Source of the DNA: Paenibacillus alkalitolerans
GTDB lineage: Bacteria > Bacillota > Bacilli > Paenibacillales > YIM-B00363
Direction of reading: 5' to 3'
Length of the DNA stretch: 64,000 nucleotides
Assembly (NCBI RefSeq): GCF_016482785.1
Contig: NZ_JAEMXM010000020.1
Span: 35,943-99,942, forward strand
Positions 15,572-23,277 of this stretch are shown piece after piece (position 1 is the stretch's first letter; the number at the start of each line of letters is the position of its first letter). Position numbers and translations under genes: made by a program. The notes beneath the pieces are model-generated. The model was not told the DNA's origin. It ran no database searches and worked only from the letters and a program-made list of their open reading frames with translations.

Positions 15572-16522
15572 TTATTTTTTATACAATCGAAGGATTTCCG
15601 ATGCGGCCGATTTCACCATCCGCCGCAATTCAGCCGGTTCCATGACCTCGATGTCCGCGCCGAAGCCGAGCACGATCGCGCATCCGTATTCTATCGCCTG
15701 GAAATCGACGCAGACGGTCACCCATCCTTCCTTGTCTTCCTCTACGTTCCCCAGCTTGACAAACCGTGTGCCGGCGAACCGTTCAACAACCGATGCTCTC
15801 ATCCTCACTTTAGCACCGTATGAAGGCAAATTCATACGGAACTCCGCCGACGACCGTTCCCAGTATGCAGAAAGATCAAACCGTTCCGGCCGGTCAAAAC
15901 GTTTCCCGCACTCCCTCACCTCCGCCACTCGCGACACGCGATACGTGCGAATTTCACCGTCCACGACGCCCGCAACATACCATGTGTTACCTTTCGCCAC
16001 AAGGCCTAACGGCTGCAGCTCTCTCTCTACCGTTTCTTCGCCCCGCCGGTAAACGATGCACACTGTCCGCTCGTTCCACACGGCTTCGTAAAGAACAGGC
16101 AAATGCGGGAATTTTTCCATCGACTCGCTCCAACCGGCCCCGTCGACATGGATTCGCTCTCTCACCATATCGGCTTCTTTCCTCGTGGAAGGAGGCATAC
16201 CGTTCATAAACTTGTCCAAAAGAAGGTCCGTTTCCCGCCGCTTACCAAGATCCTCGAACATTCGCGACATCTGCGCCATCAAGAGCAGCCGGATATCGTC
16301 CGGATTCAAACCGTTTAGCGTCGTCCGATACCCCTCCGCCAAACGCCATCCGCCTTTATTCCCCCGCTCTGCATATACAGGCACGCCTGCTGCCGCCAAC
16401 GCTTCCAGGTCGCGCACCACGGTTCGTTCGGACACTTCAAGTCGGCGGGCCAGTTCACGGACGGTCCATTTGCCGCCGCCTTGCATGAGCAATAAAATCG
16501 ACAAAAGCCGATCGGCACGCAT
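15572..16522 (-). CDS. WYL-domain transcriptional regulator (YafY type)
   Basis: A 316-residue regulator. Residues 1-60 form a DeoR-like HTH (RADRLLSILLLMQGGGKW, ARRLEVSERTVVRDLEALA), followed by GVPVYAERGNKGGWRLAEGY. The WYL domain occupies about 135-220 and includes PLGLVAKGNTWYVAGVVDGE and the R-x-YRVSRV segment. A WCX C-terminal region follows. Such proteins sense small or nucleic-acid ligands and often regulate neighbouring genes. ATG 16522 follows GGAAGGCGAG. Target genes are not apparent; the palindromes at 15360-15437 are one option. Confidence 0.92.
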   Translation of the reverse strand: MRADRLLSILLLMQGGGKWTVRELARRLEVSERTVVRDLEALAAAGVPVYAERGNKGGWRLAEGYRTTLNGLNPDDIRLLLMAQMSRMFEDLGKRRETDLLLDKFMNGMPPSTRKEADMVRERIHVDGAGWSESMEKFPHLPVLYEAVWNERTVCIVYRRGEETVERELQPLGLVAKGNTWYVAGVVDGEIRTYRVSRVAEVRECGKRFDRPERFDLSAYWERSSAEFRMNLPSYGAKVRMRASVVERFAGTRFVKLGNVEEDKEGWVTVCVDFQAIEYGCAIVLGFGADIEVMEPAELRRMVKSAASEILRLYKK

Positions 16523-16558
16523 CGCACTCGCCTTCCTTTACTTGGAGAAGGGTCATCG

Positions 16559-17125
16559 TCAAATCCGAATCCATCCTTCGGGGGCGTTAATCTCCCTTAT
16601 GATTTTTGCGGGTACTCCGCCGGCTACGACGTTCGGCGGGATATCCTTATTTACAATGCTTCCGGCGGCAATCACAGAGTTTTTTCCGATTGTCACGCCG
16701 GGGAGAATGGTGCATCTCGTTCCGATCCACACATTGTCTTCTATGATGATCGGCCTGTGCAACCTGTCAAGGGGTACATCTGCATCCAATTGGTGGTAAT
16801 CGCTGTCCAAAATACTGGTTCTCGGTCCGATTCTCACATGATTTCCTATATGGATCTCTTTTGTCGCCGCGATTCCGCAGCCGGCATTGATAAACACGTC
16901 ATCGCCGATAGAAAGCACCGCGCCTTTCTCCACCGTTACTTGCGTGGCCCAAGGAAGCGCTACGACTTTGAAGCCTCTTCCTATCGAAAGCTGCCCGAAT
17001 TTATTAAGATACATCTTGCCTTTGATTGACGGCAATTCATTAAGTTTATAGCCCAGATTGCCGAATGTCATGAGTCCTCTGAATGCTCTGGCCGCTTTGA
17101 CGATTTTGTTTTTTATTTGAACCAA
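16559..17125 (-). CDS. Left-handed beta-helix acyltransferase (serine/galactoside acetyltransferase-like)
   Basis: A 188-residue hexapeptide-repeat protein. Isoleucine-patch repeats run from about residue 65 to the end (GDDVFINAGCGIAATKEIHI, then GNHVRIGPRTSILDSDYHQ). A catalytic-type His lies in LDSDYHQLD. The C-terminal part is EDNVWIGTRCTILPGVTIG, then IGKNSVIAAGSIVNKDIPPN, typical of CoA-dependent O-acetyltransferases of polysaccharide gene sets. It starts at TTG 17125 with AGAGGTG upstream. Substrate cannot be told; no sugar genes are directly adjacent. Confidence 0.88.
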   Translation of the reverse strand: MVQIKNKIVKAARAFRGLMTFGNLGYKLNELPSIKGKMYLNKFGQLSIGRGFKVVALPWATQVTVEKGAVLSIGDDVFINAGCGIAATKEIHIGNHVRIGPRTSILDSDYHQLDADVPLDRLHRPIIIEDNVWIGTRCTILPGVTIGKNSVIAAGSIVNKDIPPNVVAGGVPAKIIREINAPEGWIRI

Positions 17126-17224
17126 TGAGTCACACCTCTATGAAAAAAATAATATTTTTATTGTAACACCTCGTTTCTCCAAGTGTATGAGCCGTTCGGC
17201 TTATCGTCGCGACTGATGCCCCGA

Positions 17225-18097
17225 TCACAGTTCCCGGTAATATTCGATCATCTCTTGCAAAAAGCGCCGCTCCAATGTCGTTCCCGCTTCGTGGGACAGC
17301 CTCTCTTGGAGCACTTCGCTTTCATCGTCCGCGTCCCCGTCGTTATCTCCGTCCCATGTATGATAATAGAGCAGCAGCTCATAATTGCCGATATGCGTAT
17401 CTTTCAAGTGATTGTCAATCGCCAACGTCACCTCGTCGGCCATCCGCAGCCAATTGAGGAACCGCTCCTCCGACAGCCTCATCATCGGTTTGATTTGCAG
17501 ATGCAGCCCCGTATCGTAGTCTTCCATCGCCCGTCCGAACGAATGACCGACGCCGTTGCGCATCTTTCTTAACTCATTCAATTCTTTACTGTAATCCTTC
17601 AATTTCCCGGGAGCTTCTCCGAACAGTTTCTCGTAGAACCCGATCCGGCTGTTCCAGTCTCCTTTCGTCAGGTGTACCGCATACTCGGAATAATCGTGCG
17701 ACGGGCGGGACTTCAGCAGCGCCAGGCCGTCGATGGCGCCCGGCGCTCCGATAATGATGCCGGGATTCGACTCGATAGCCAGCGCGCAAATTTTCCGAAG
17801 ATATATTTCCATGTACCCGTTGATCGCCATCGCCGCCGACAACCGCACCCAGTTGTTGAAATCTTTGAAATCGTGCTCCCATTGTTGGAGGGTGGCGGGA
17901 AGACGCTTCATATATTTCTTAGAGGCGGAAAATACGGTTGTCGGTTTCATCCCCTTGTCCGCCTTCTTCACGATGTTTAACGTCCGGTTGGCGGCGAGCA
18001 TATGAGACCAGTATAAATTATTGATTTCTGTGTGGTGTTTTTTAAAGAGCCGGTAAGCGAACGTGTTTCCGGTGGTGCATTGCCATCTGGGGAACAT
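17225..18097 (-). CDS. HEPN-motif protein of unknown function
   Basis: A 290-residue soluble, mostly helical protein. Start ATG 18097 follows AGAGGATG; the frame opens 13 codons earlier without a better site. Near residue 185 it reads ELRKMRNGVGHSFGR, which fits the R-x4-H signature of HEPN domains (R-N-G-V-G-H), following helices rich in charged residues. HEPN proteins are often metal-independent RNases in toxin-antitoxin and defence systems, but some are non-catalytic. No antitoxin-type nucleotidyltransferase lies beside it. The N-terminus (PRWQCTTGNTFAYRLFKKH) and the acidic DGDNDGDADDE loop near 250 are unusual. The HEPN call rests on the motif and helical context only. Confidence 0.6.
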   Translation of the reverse strand: MFPRWQCTTGNTFAYRLFKKHHTEINNLYWSHMLAANRTLNIVKKADKGMKPTTVFSASKKYMKRLPATLQQWEHDFKDFNNWVRLSAAMAINGYMEIYLRKICALAIESNPGIIIGAPGAIDGLALLKSRPSHDYSEYAVHLTKGDWNSRIGFYEKLFGEAPGKLKDYSKELNELRKMRNGVGHSFGRAMEDYDTGLHLQIKPMMRLSEERFLNWLRMADEVTLAIDNHLKDTHIGNYELLLYYHTWDGDNDGDADDESEVLQERLSHEAGTTLERRFLQEMIEYYREL

Positions 18098-18201
18098 AGC
18101 GACATCCTCTGGACAAAAAATTGTAGGTCTCCCCAATTATGCCCAAAATAGAGCCCGAACACTCAACTCGAGGTTCGGGCTTGCCTTACTTTGTGCTGTA
18201 A

Positions 18202-18250
18202 TTTTTGCTTTGCTTTTTGCTTTACTTTTTGCTTTACTTTTTGCTCCACG
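18202..18250. repeat. 12-bp tandem repeat across the stop codon of the BNR-repeat gene
   Basis: TTTTTGCTTTAC-like units repeat about 3.5 times with an exact 12-bp period. In the gene's frame each unit reads Ser-Lys-Lys-stop or a close variant, so the terminal codons and the stop itself were duplicated in tandem. Confidence 0.7.
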
Positions 18251-19136
18251 ACTTGCCGCCGTCTTCACTTTCGTACAAGGAATATTTATCGGTCACGATC
18301 GCCAACCGGTCGGGATTCGTATGCGATTCGCGGATGCCGAGAGGCAGTTCGCCGTTCAAATCGACTTCCATCGGAGTCCATTTGTTGTAATCGGTTGAAC
18401 GTTGGAAACCGTTCGCCCCGTACACGATCGCTTCTCCGTTCGACCGGGTTAAGACGATGTAGGCGGGAGCATCGGTGCGCTTGATAACCTCGTTATTGCC
18501 GGCGGTCAACTTGTATTCTGTCAGCCCTGCTTCACTTGTCGTCAGCAGCGAAGACCCTCCGGGCGCAACAGCCATCATATAAGCGACCGGTTCGATCGTT
18601 CCGGCCAAGCTCCAAGTCTCCCCGCCGTCTTTCGTTTCGTAGATATTGTTTTCCTGCTGATTGGTGAACACGTATAAGTGCTTCGGATCGTTAGGATCCT
18701 GCGCGAGCATGTGGGCATCCGGCACATCCGGCTTCGGTGCATTCGGCATCCCGTTCTCGATCGCCGCCCATGTCTCGCCGCCGTCCGTCGACCGCTGCAC
18801 GAAGCCGTGTCCGGAAATGTAGATGATGTTCGTATCCTCCGCATCGACGAAATAGCCCATCACATCGTTCTGCGCGATCGCGGGAACCGCCCTCGTCCAC
18901 TTTCCGTCACCGTATTCGTACATCCCGGTATGCGTCCCGATCCACATCGTTTCGCCGTCGGGCGCATACCCGAACGTGTGCGGGTGCGTCGGAGTGTTCA
19001 CCGTCAACTCTTCTGTTTTGTTCGCGTTCACGACGATCGAGACGACCGCGGCAATTGCGAATAGCCCGATTGCGATACCGAATATCGCTGCGGCTCCGAA
19101 TTTTGGGCCGCTGCGTTGTTGTTTCGATTTTGCCAT
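18234..19136 (-). CDS. Membrane-anchored BNR-repeat (sialidase-like beta-propeller) protein
   Basis: A 300-residue protein with one N-terminal membrane segment (about 13-37, FGAAAIFGIAIGLFAIAAVV) and an outside beta-propeller. BNR/Asp-box repeats are clear: STDGGETWAAI (about 114), TKDGGETWSL (about 166) and SEDGGKSWSKK at the end, with a weaker RSTDYNKW. It resembles the F510_1955-type glycosylhydrolase-like proteins. No sialidase catalytic Arg triad can be assigned, so enzyme activity is doubtful. The last BNR box runs directly into the tandem repeat that also contains the stop codon. Confidence 0.82.
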   Translation of the reverse strand: MAKSKQQRSGPKFGAAAIFGIAIGLFAIAAVVSIVVNANKTEELTVNTPTHPHTFGYAPDGETMWIGTHTGMYEYGDGKWTRAVPAIAQNDVMGYFVDAEDTNIIYISGHGFVQRSTDGGETWAAIENGMPNAPKPDVPDAHMLAQDPNDPKHLYVFTNQQENNIYETKDGGETWSLAGTIEPVAYMMAVAPGGSSLLTTSEAGLTEYKLTAGNNEVIKRTDAPAYIVLTRSNGEAIVYGANGFQRSTDYNKWTPMEVDLNGELPLGIRESHTNPDRLAIVTDKYSLYESEDGGKSWSKK

Positions 19137-19465
19137 GACACCCGTTCCTCTCGATACTTTTACCCAATTGTAAAGAAAATGTCCGCCTCAGGTCAAACTA
19201 TCCCCCACCTGCAACTTCTTTCACCCGCTATCCCCGTAAATCAGGAACGTTCGTGTACCCCATCCGGCAAATGACCGGGCAGTTTTTCGTATATTCCTCC
19301 TCCCCCCGCTCTCCCCTCGACTCTCCCTCATTTATTGCTGTACTTGCTTCCCCACTATCTACACCTAGTTTACCCGTATCTCCTCATTTTCCCACCTCAT
19401 GCTCTCCCCCTGGCTCAGGTGACCTTGCTCATTTTATTCGGTAGTTATAAATTCCCATAATTAAC

Positions 19466-19516
19466 TTGTTTTTAGAACGTATGTTTGGTATTATCTCAAT
19501 AGGGAATGTATGTTCG
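19466..19516 (+). promoter_or_regulatory. Promoter with LexA/DinR-type boxes before the transposase-like gene
   Basis: The -35 TTGTTT (19466-19471) and -10 TATTAT (19489-19494) have a 17-nt spacer that contains AGAACGTATGTTTG (19474-19487). This matches the Gram-positive LexA consensus CGAACRNRYGTTYG in 13 of 14 positions. A second, weaker match GGAATGTATGTTCG (12 of 14) lies at 19503-19516 and ends at the ribosome binding site. LexA bound here would block the promoter, so the gene downstream should be induced by DNA damage. The gap upstream (19137-19465) shows nothing else. Confidence 0.65.
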
Positions 19517-19529
19517 GAGGTGTTGTTTG

Positions 19530-20375
19530 ATGGTTCAATCTCGGGAACCGGCAGTTCAAGGTTTTTTGTCGGAAGAAGATTGCATCGCATATTTTTATCG
19601 GATGAAGTGGCCGGACGGCTTTCGCTGTCCCCGCTGCGAGCATAGCCACGCCTATACCGTAAATACCCGCAGATTGCCTCTGTACGAATGCCGGTTTTGC
19701 CGCCATCAGACTTCCCTAACTGCAGGCACTGCGATGGAAGGCAGCCGCACACCTCTGCATAAGTGGGCCGTCGCCATGCAGCTTGTGTCCCAACCCGCCA
19801 GTATCAATGCGGTTCAGCTTGCCGAGCAAATATGCGTGACGTATAAGACAGCTTGGTCCATGCTGAGGAAGATTCGTCAGGCGATCAGCGACAACGACGC
19901 AAAGCAGCCTCTCTCCGGCGCAGTCAGAGCCGGTCCGGCTTTCTATGGCCGTACCACTCGGCAACCGTTCGTCCGGCATCCGCAGGAGCATCCCGTTATG
20001 GTTGGCGCAGCTTTTCATTTGAACGGCCAGCCTTCCTACATCAAAGTAAAAACCGTGCCCATGACGCATATGGACGGGAAGTCGATCCTTCGCTCAGGGG
20101 AGCATGATTTTGTAGAGCGGCATGTCGAGCCCGAAACTTTTGATGTGAGGATTCTTAAGCGTTTCCGCCTTCACGAAATCAATCTGCTTCCGGAAGTGTT
20201 CAAGCAAGCGAAGAAGTGGATCAACCGCACGTTTCACGGAATAGGCGCTAAATATTTGCAAAATTATTTGGACGAGTTTTGTTTCCGCTGCAATCAATCG
20301 TACCGCGACATGCCCGTCATGGACGTTCTCTCCGGTATTTGTTTGGCTTCTGCCCCGAGACCGGCAGTTCAATAA
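19530..20375 (+). CDS. Degenerate ISXO2/IS1595-like transposase relative with zinc ribbon
   Basis: A 281-residue protein. ATG 19530 lies 9 nt after GGAGGT. Residues 1-90 form the IS1595 zinc ribbon and helical DNA-binding part (FRCPRCEHSHAY, LYECRFCRHQTSLTAGTAME). The middle follows the family (TYKTAWSMLRKIRQAI), and the C-terminus has the ISXO2 ending (KKWINRTFHGIGAKYLQNYL then DEFCFRCN). However, the first catalytic motif, normally VEVDETYxGG, reads AVRAGPAFYGR here, so the key Asp is gone; the other acidic positions are unclear. No terminal inverted repeats are visible. This looks like a retained, non-transposing relative rather than a live IS, and its LexA-boxed promoter supports a host function. 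A decaying IS copy is the alternative. Confidence 0.8.
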   Translation: MVQSREPAVQGFLSEEDCIAYFYRMKWPDGFRCPRCEHSHAYTVNTRRLPLYECRFCRHQTSLTAGTAMEGSRTPLHKWAVAMQLVSQPASINAVQLAEQICVTYKTAWSMLRKIRQAISDNDAKQPLSGAVRAGPAFYGRTTRQPFVRHPQEHPVMVGAAFHLNGQPSYIKVKTVPMTHMDGKSILRSGEHDFVERHVEPETFDVRILKRFRLHEINLLPEVFKQAKKWINRTFHGIGAKYLQNYLDEFCFRCNQSYRDMPVMDVLSGICLASAPRPAVQ

Positions 20376-20436
20376 TATAATGCTGTTGTTATATTGAGTT
20401 TCTTCGTGGCATCATTCTGGGCTTTTTTTGGTATTC

Positions 20437-20680
20437 TTTTGAGCTTCTTTTGAGCTTCTTTTGAGCTTCTTTTGAGCTTCTTTTGAGCTTCTTTTGAGCT
20501 TCTTTTGAGTTTCTTTCGAGCTTCTTTCGAGCTTCTTTCGAGCTTCTTTTTGAATTGCTTTCCGAGCCTCTTCCGAATTTCCTGTAAGCTTCTTTTTTGA
20601 GTTGCTTTTAAGCTTCTTTTTGAGTTGCTTTCCGAGCCTCTTTTTGAGTTGCTTTCCGAGCCTCTTCGAGTCCTTTTTTA
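20437..20680. repeat. 11-bp tandem repeat array (TTCTTTTGAGC), partly decayed
   Basis: About ten near-perfect 11-bp units run from 20437 to about 20550. They then decay into variants such as TTGAGTTGCTTTCCGAGCCTC up to about 20680. The period of 11 is not a multiple of three and no protein is encoded. It starts 62 bp after the transposase-like gene. Confidence 0.9.
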
Positions 20681-20689
20681 GAGTCTGTT

Positions 20690-20773
20690 TTTTGAGGTTG
20701 TTGTAGTGTGTCTTTCTGAGTGGATGGGAGAGCGAGCGAACACTTTTAAACGAAGGGGATGGTCTCCCTCTCT
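20690..20773. repeat. 84-bp direct repeat, first copy
   Basis: It begins TTTTGAGGTTGTTG, contains the exact stretch GAGTGGATGGGAGAGCGAGC followed by GAACA, and ends with GGTCTCCC. The second copy is at 20856-20939, 166 bp away. No open frame or known RNA matches. Confidence 0.75.
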
Positions 20774-20855
20774 AAAGCGCATATCAAGCCTGCAATGTAT
20801 TGGCTCAAACCTTAAGTTTGTAATATCATAATAAGCACGGAGTCGATTTCTTAGA

Positions 20856-20939
20856 TTTTGAGGTTGTTGCTGTGTTTCTTACTGAGTGGATGGGAGAGCG
20901 AGCGAACATTTTTCGAAGAAAGGGATGATCTCCCCCCGC
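20856..20939. repeat. 84-bp direct repeat, second copy
   Basis: It matches the copy at 20690-20773 with a few changes and is identical over the core GAGTGGATGGGAGAGCGAGC. The 82 bp between the copies has no gene. Confidence 0.75.
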
Positions 20940-20948
20940 ACCCTAGAG

Positions 20949-20980
20949 TAAAAAAGACCCGCGCCGAATTGGCGCAGGCC
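20949..20980 (-). terminator. Terminator of the que operon
   Basis: Read leftward, GCGCC-AATTC-GGCGC is followed by GGGTCTTTTTTAC, an intrinsic terminator 18 bp beyond the queC stop. Confidence 0.8.
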
Positions 20981-20997
20981 GTAAGATCGCTAAAGCT

Positions 20998-21714
20998 CTA
21001 TACGTACGGAATCGGATCCTTCAAGCCGGCCTCCGCAAAGCCTTTCAGCCGGAGCACGCACGAATCGCAGACACCGCAAGCAAACTCCTTGCCGTTGTAG
21101 CACGAAGTCGTGAGATGGTACGGCACGCCGAGACGAGTCCCTTCGCGAATAATGTCCGCCTTCGATAATAAGATCAACGGCGTTTCCACCCGGAACCGCT
21201 GCCCCTGCACGCCCGCCTTTGTCCCGAGCTCGACCGTCCGTTCGAACTGTTCGATGAACTCCGGGCGGCAATCCGGGTAACCGCTGTAATCAAGCGCGTT
21301 GACGCCGATGTAGAGCGCTTCGGCTCCCGACGCTTCGGCGTAAGAAGCCGCGATCGATAGGAACAATAGGTTGCGTCCCGGCACATACGTCACCGGAATG
21401 TCTTTGCCGCCGGGAAGCGCGCCTTCTAAAGACGATCCGTTCTTCAACACTGGAACGTCGATCGCGGAGTCGGTCAATGCGCTGGCGCCGAACTCGCGCA
21501 GGAACGGCAAATCGATGATCTTGTGCTGCCCCGACACGCCGTAAAACCGCGCAACCGCCCGCGCGTTATTGATTTCGATCCGGTGGCGCTGCCCGTAATC
21601 GAACGTGATCGGGTAAATATCGTACCCCGCTTCCTTCGCAAACCCCATACACGTAGTGCTGTCCAATCCGCCGCTTAAAATAACGACCGCTTTCTTACCC
21701 GACATAGGCTTCAT
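20998..21714 (-). CDS. queC: 7-cyano-7-deazaguanine (preQ0) synthase
   Basis: QueC converts 7-carboxy-7-deazaguanine to preQ0 with ATP and ammonia, the last step before QueF in queuosine synthesis. The 238 residues carry the PP-loop VVILSGGLDSTTCMG near the start, YVPGRNLLFLSIAASYAEA (about 110), and the zinc-binding cysteines SCYNGKEFACGVCDSCVLR near 208. Two ATG starts lie 9 bp apart behind GAGGAGG; the downstream one (21705) has the better spacing. It is the last gene of the queD-queE-queC unit. Confidence 0.96.
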   Translation of the reverse strand: MKPMSGKKAVVILSGGLDSTTCMGFAKEAGYDIYPITFDYGQRHRIEINNARAVARFYGVSGQHKIIDLPFLREFGASALTDSAIDVPVLKNGSSLEGALPGGKDIPVTYVPGRNLLFLSIAASYAEASGAEALYIGVNALDYSGYPDCRPEFIEQFERTVELGTKAGVQGQRFRVETPLILLSKADIIREGTRLGVPYHLTTSCYNGKEFACGVCDSCVLRLKGFAEAGLKDPIPYV

Positions 21715-21780
21715 CCGACCTCCTCAATTATACACCCCGCCTTGCGGGGAACCATCTCTCTCTTAAACCGCCCCGCGTCA

Positions 21781-21895
21781 CGGGATCCTATTCCTCTACT
21801 ACACACCCGGCATCGCGGGTCCCTATTCCTCTGCTACACACCCGGCATCGCGGGTCCCTATTCCTCTATTACACGCCTCGCGTCGCGGGATCCCA
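21781..21895. repeat. 35-bp tandem repeat spanning the queE stop codon
   Basis: Three 35-bp units (21781, 21816, 21851) plus 15 bp of a fourth repeat the 3' end of queE, including the codons for Asp-Pro-Ala-Thr-Arg-Gly-Val and the stop. Only the outermost unit is translated. Units differ by a few bases, so the duplication is not brand new. Confidence 0.85.
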
Positions 21896-22573
21896 AATGA
21901 TTTTGTGCAGCTGCATGTTCAGCTTCACGCCGGACAAGCCGCGCGCAAGCATCAGCTCGACCAGCCGCCGCGGCGGCATCGTCTCCCATACCGGGCTGAA
22001 GAGCGGCAAAGCCTTCGTCGGATACCGTTCGAGCACGCGAACAGCTTCTTCGAAGTCACGCTCGCTGCCGATGACGAACTTCAGCTCGTCGCATTCCCGA
22101 AGCAGCGCGAGGTTGCCGGCGATCATCCGCTGCGACTCGCCAGAGTCGGACAGCTTCCAATCGCATACGTACCGCACTTTCGGGGAATCGACGCCGGACA
22201 AGAACGGTGCAAGGTCGATCGCGCCGTTCGTCTCGACGTGGATGTCCGTCAGCTGTTCCATTGCGGCCAACGCGCGGAGCAGCGATGCGGACGTTTCGCC
22301 ATATAGCAGCGGTTCCCCTCCCGTGAAGCATAGATTGCGCGACCGGTACCGCGCAACCTCGGCGACGATCTCGGGGATCGTCATCGTATATTCCGCTTCG
22401 GCGGGCGGATAAGAGTACTTCGTATCGCACCAAGTACACCGGAGATTGCAGCCGAACAACCGCACGAAGACGGTAGGGAAGCCTGCGCGGGTTCCTTCTC
22501 CCTCCACCGTTTCGAATATCTCCACCATCGGGATGCGTCGCGCGGAACCTTTTGCCTCCTCCCGCTTACTCAT
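21869..22573 (-). CDS. queE: 7-carboxy-7-deazaguanine synthase (radical SAM)
   Basis: QueE rearranges 6-carboxytetrahydropterin to 7-carboxy-7-deazaguanine using a 4Fe-4S cluster and S-adenosylmethionine. The 234 residues show VEIFETVEGEGTRAGFPTVF near the N-terminus, the cluster motif GCNLRCTWCDTKYSY (about 41-55), and LCFTGGEPLLYG near 80. The start overlaps the queD stop by 8 bp, so the genes are coupled. The C-terminal codons are tandemly duplicated downstream. Confidence 0.96.
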   Translation of the reverse strand: MSKREEAKGSARRIPMVEIFETVEGEGTRAGFPTVFVRLFGCNLRCTWCDTKYSYPPAEAEYTMTIPEIVAEVARYRSRNLCFTGGEPLLYGETSASLLRALAAMEQLTDIHVETNGAIDLAPFLSGVDSPKVRYVCDWKLSDSGESQRMIAGNLALLRECDELKFVIGSERDFEEAVRVLERYPTKALPLFSPVWETMPPRRLVELMLARGLSGVKLNMQLHKIIWDPATRGV

Positions 22574-23042
22574 CTTGCTCCTCCATCATATCCTTCGTCA
22601 CTTCGGCAAAGCTTGTCGGCGTCTCCCACAGCCTGATTTTCTCCAACTCCACGCGCGGGGACCAGCCTTCGGCCGACAGCGCACCCCGGATTTCCTCGAA
22701 CATCCAGACGACCATATTTTCGGCAGTCGTATTCATCGGCGGGAGCACTTCGTTGATATACCGGTGATCGAGCACGTCGATGACGCGGTCCTTCGCAATC
22801 CGCTTCATGTCGGCGAAATCGATCGCGATGCCGCGATCGTCGGTTCGCCCGATCATCGTTACTTCAAGATGGTACGTGTGGCCGTGCAAGCTTTTGCACT
22901 TGCCTTCATAGCAAAACAAATGATGCGCACTGTCGAACGAAAACCGCTTGGAGAGGCGCACTCGTTTATTATGGTATTTGAGCTGCTCCGGCCGGATGTC
23001 GATCCCCAGCTGCTGCACTTTCCGCGGAATGTCGTAGCTCAT
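22566..23042 (-). CDS. queD: 6-carboxytetrahydropterin synthase
   Basis: QueD makes 6-carboxytetrahydropterin from dihydroneopterin triphosphate. The 158 residues show FSFDSAHHLFCYEGKCKSLH then GHTYHLEV, with the zinc-binding histidines and the catalytic Cys, and later VLDHRYINE. I chose ATG 23042 because GAAGGTGATCTT lies directly upstream. It is the first gene of the unit, with a possible promoter at 23108-23137. I looked for a preQ1 riboswitch in the leader of about 60 nt and saw none. Confidence 0.95.
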   Translation of the reverse strand: MSYDIPRKVQQLGIDIRPEQLKYHNKRVRLSKRFSFDSAHHLFCYEGKCKSLHGHTYHLEVTMIGRTDDRGIAIDFADMKRIAKDRVIDVLDHRYINEVLPPMNTTAENMVVWMFEEIRGALSAEGWSPRVELEKIRLWETPTSFAEVTKDMMEEQDE

Positions 23043-23107
23043 AAGATCACCTTCAGTCAAATTACTTGTTTGTAAGAACGTCCTTTATGTTATCAAAAAT
23101 ACATTCT

Positions 23108-23137
23108 ATTATAGCATGCCGGAAATTATATCTACAA
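23108..23137 (-). promoter_or_regulatory. Probable promoter of queD-queE-queC
   Basis: Leftward -35 TTGTAG (23137-23132), 18-nt spacer and perfect -10 TATAAT (23113-23108), placing the transcript start about 58 nt before queD. Confidence 0.5.
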
Positions 23138-23277
23138 TGCACGCGGAATGCTTCCTTCCAACATTTTTGCGGTGTTCCGGACGGTTTTTTGCTTGAGAAA
23201 GATGCCGAAACGGACATACATGTGATAAACTCATAGAAACACTTTATTTGAGAAAAGGATACGGGGGAGAGATCCGG

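Noticed and set aside
19530..20375. Active insertion sequence
   Set aside because: The first catalytic motif of the ISXO2 domain is lost and no terminal inverted or target repeats are seen at the edges.
23043..23107. preQ1 riboswitch in the queD leader
   Set aside because: The leader of about 60 nt lacks the conserved preQ1 aptamer pattern; no such pattern before queF either.
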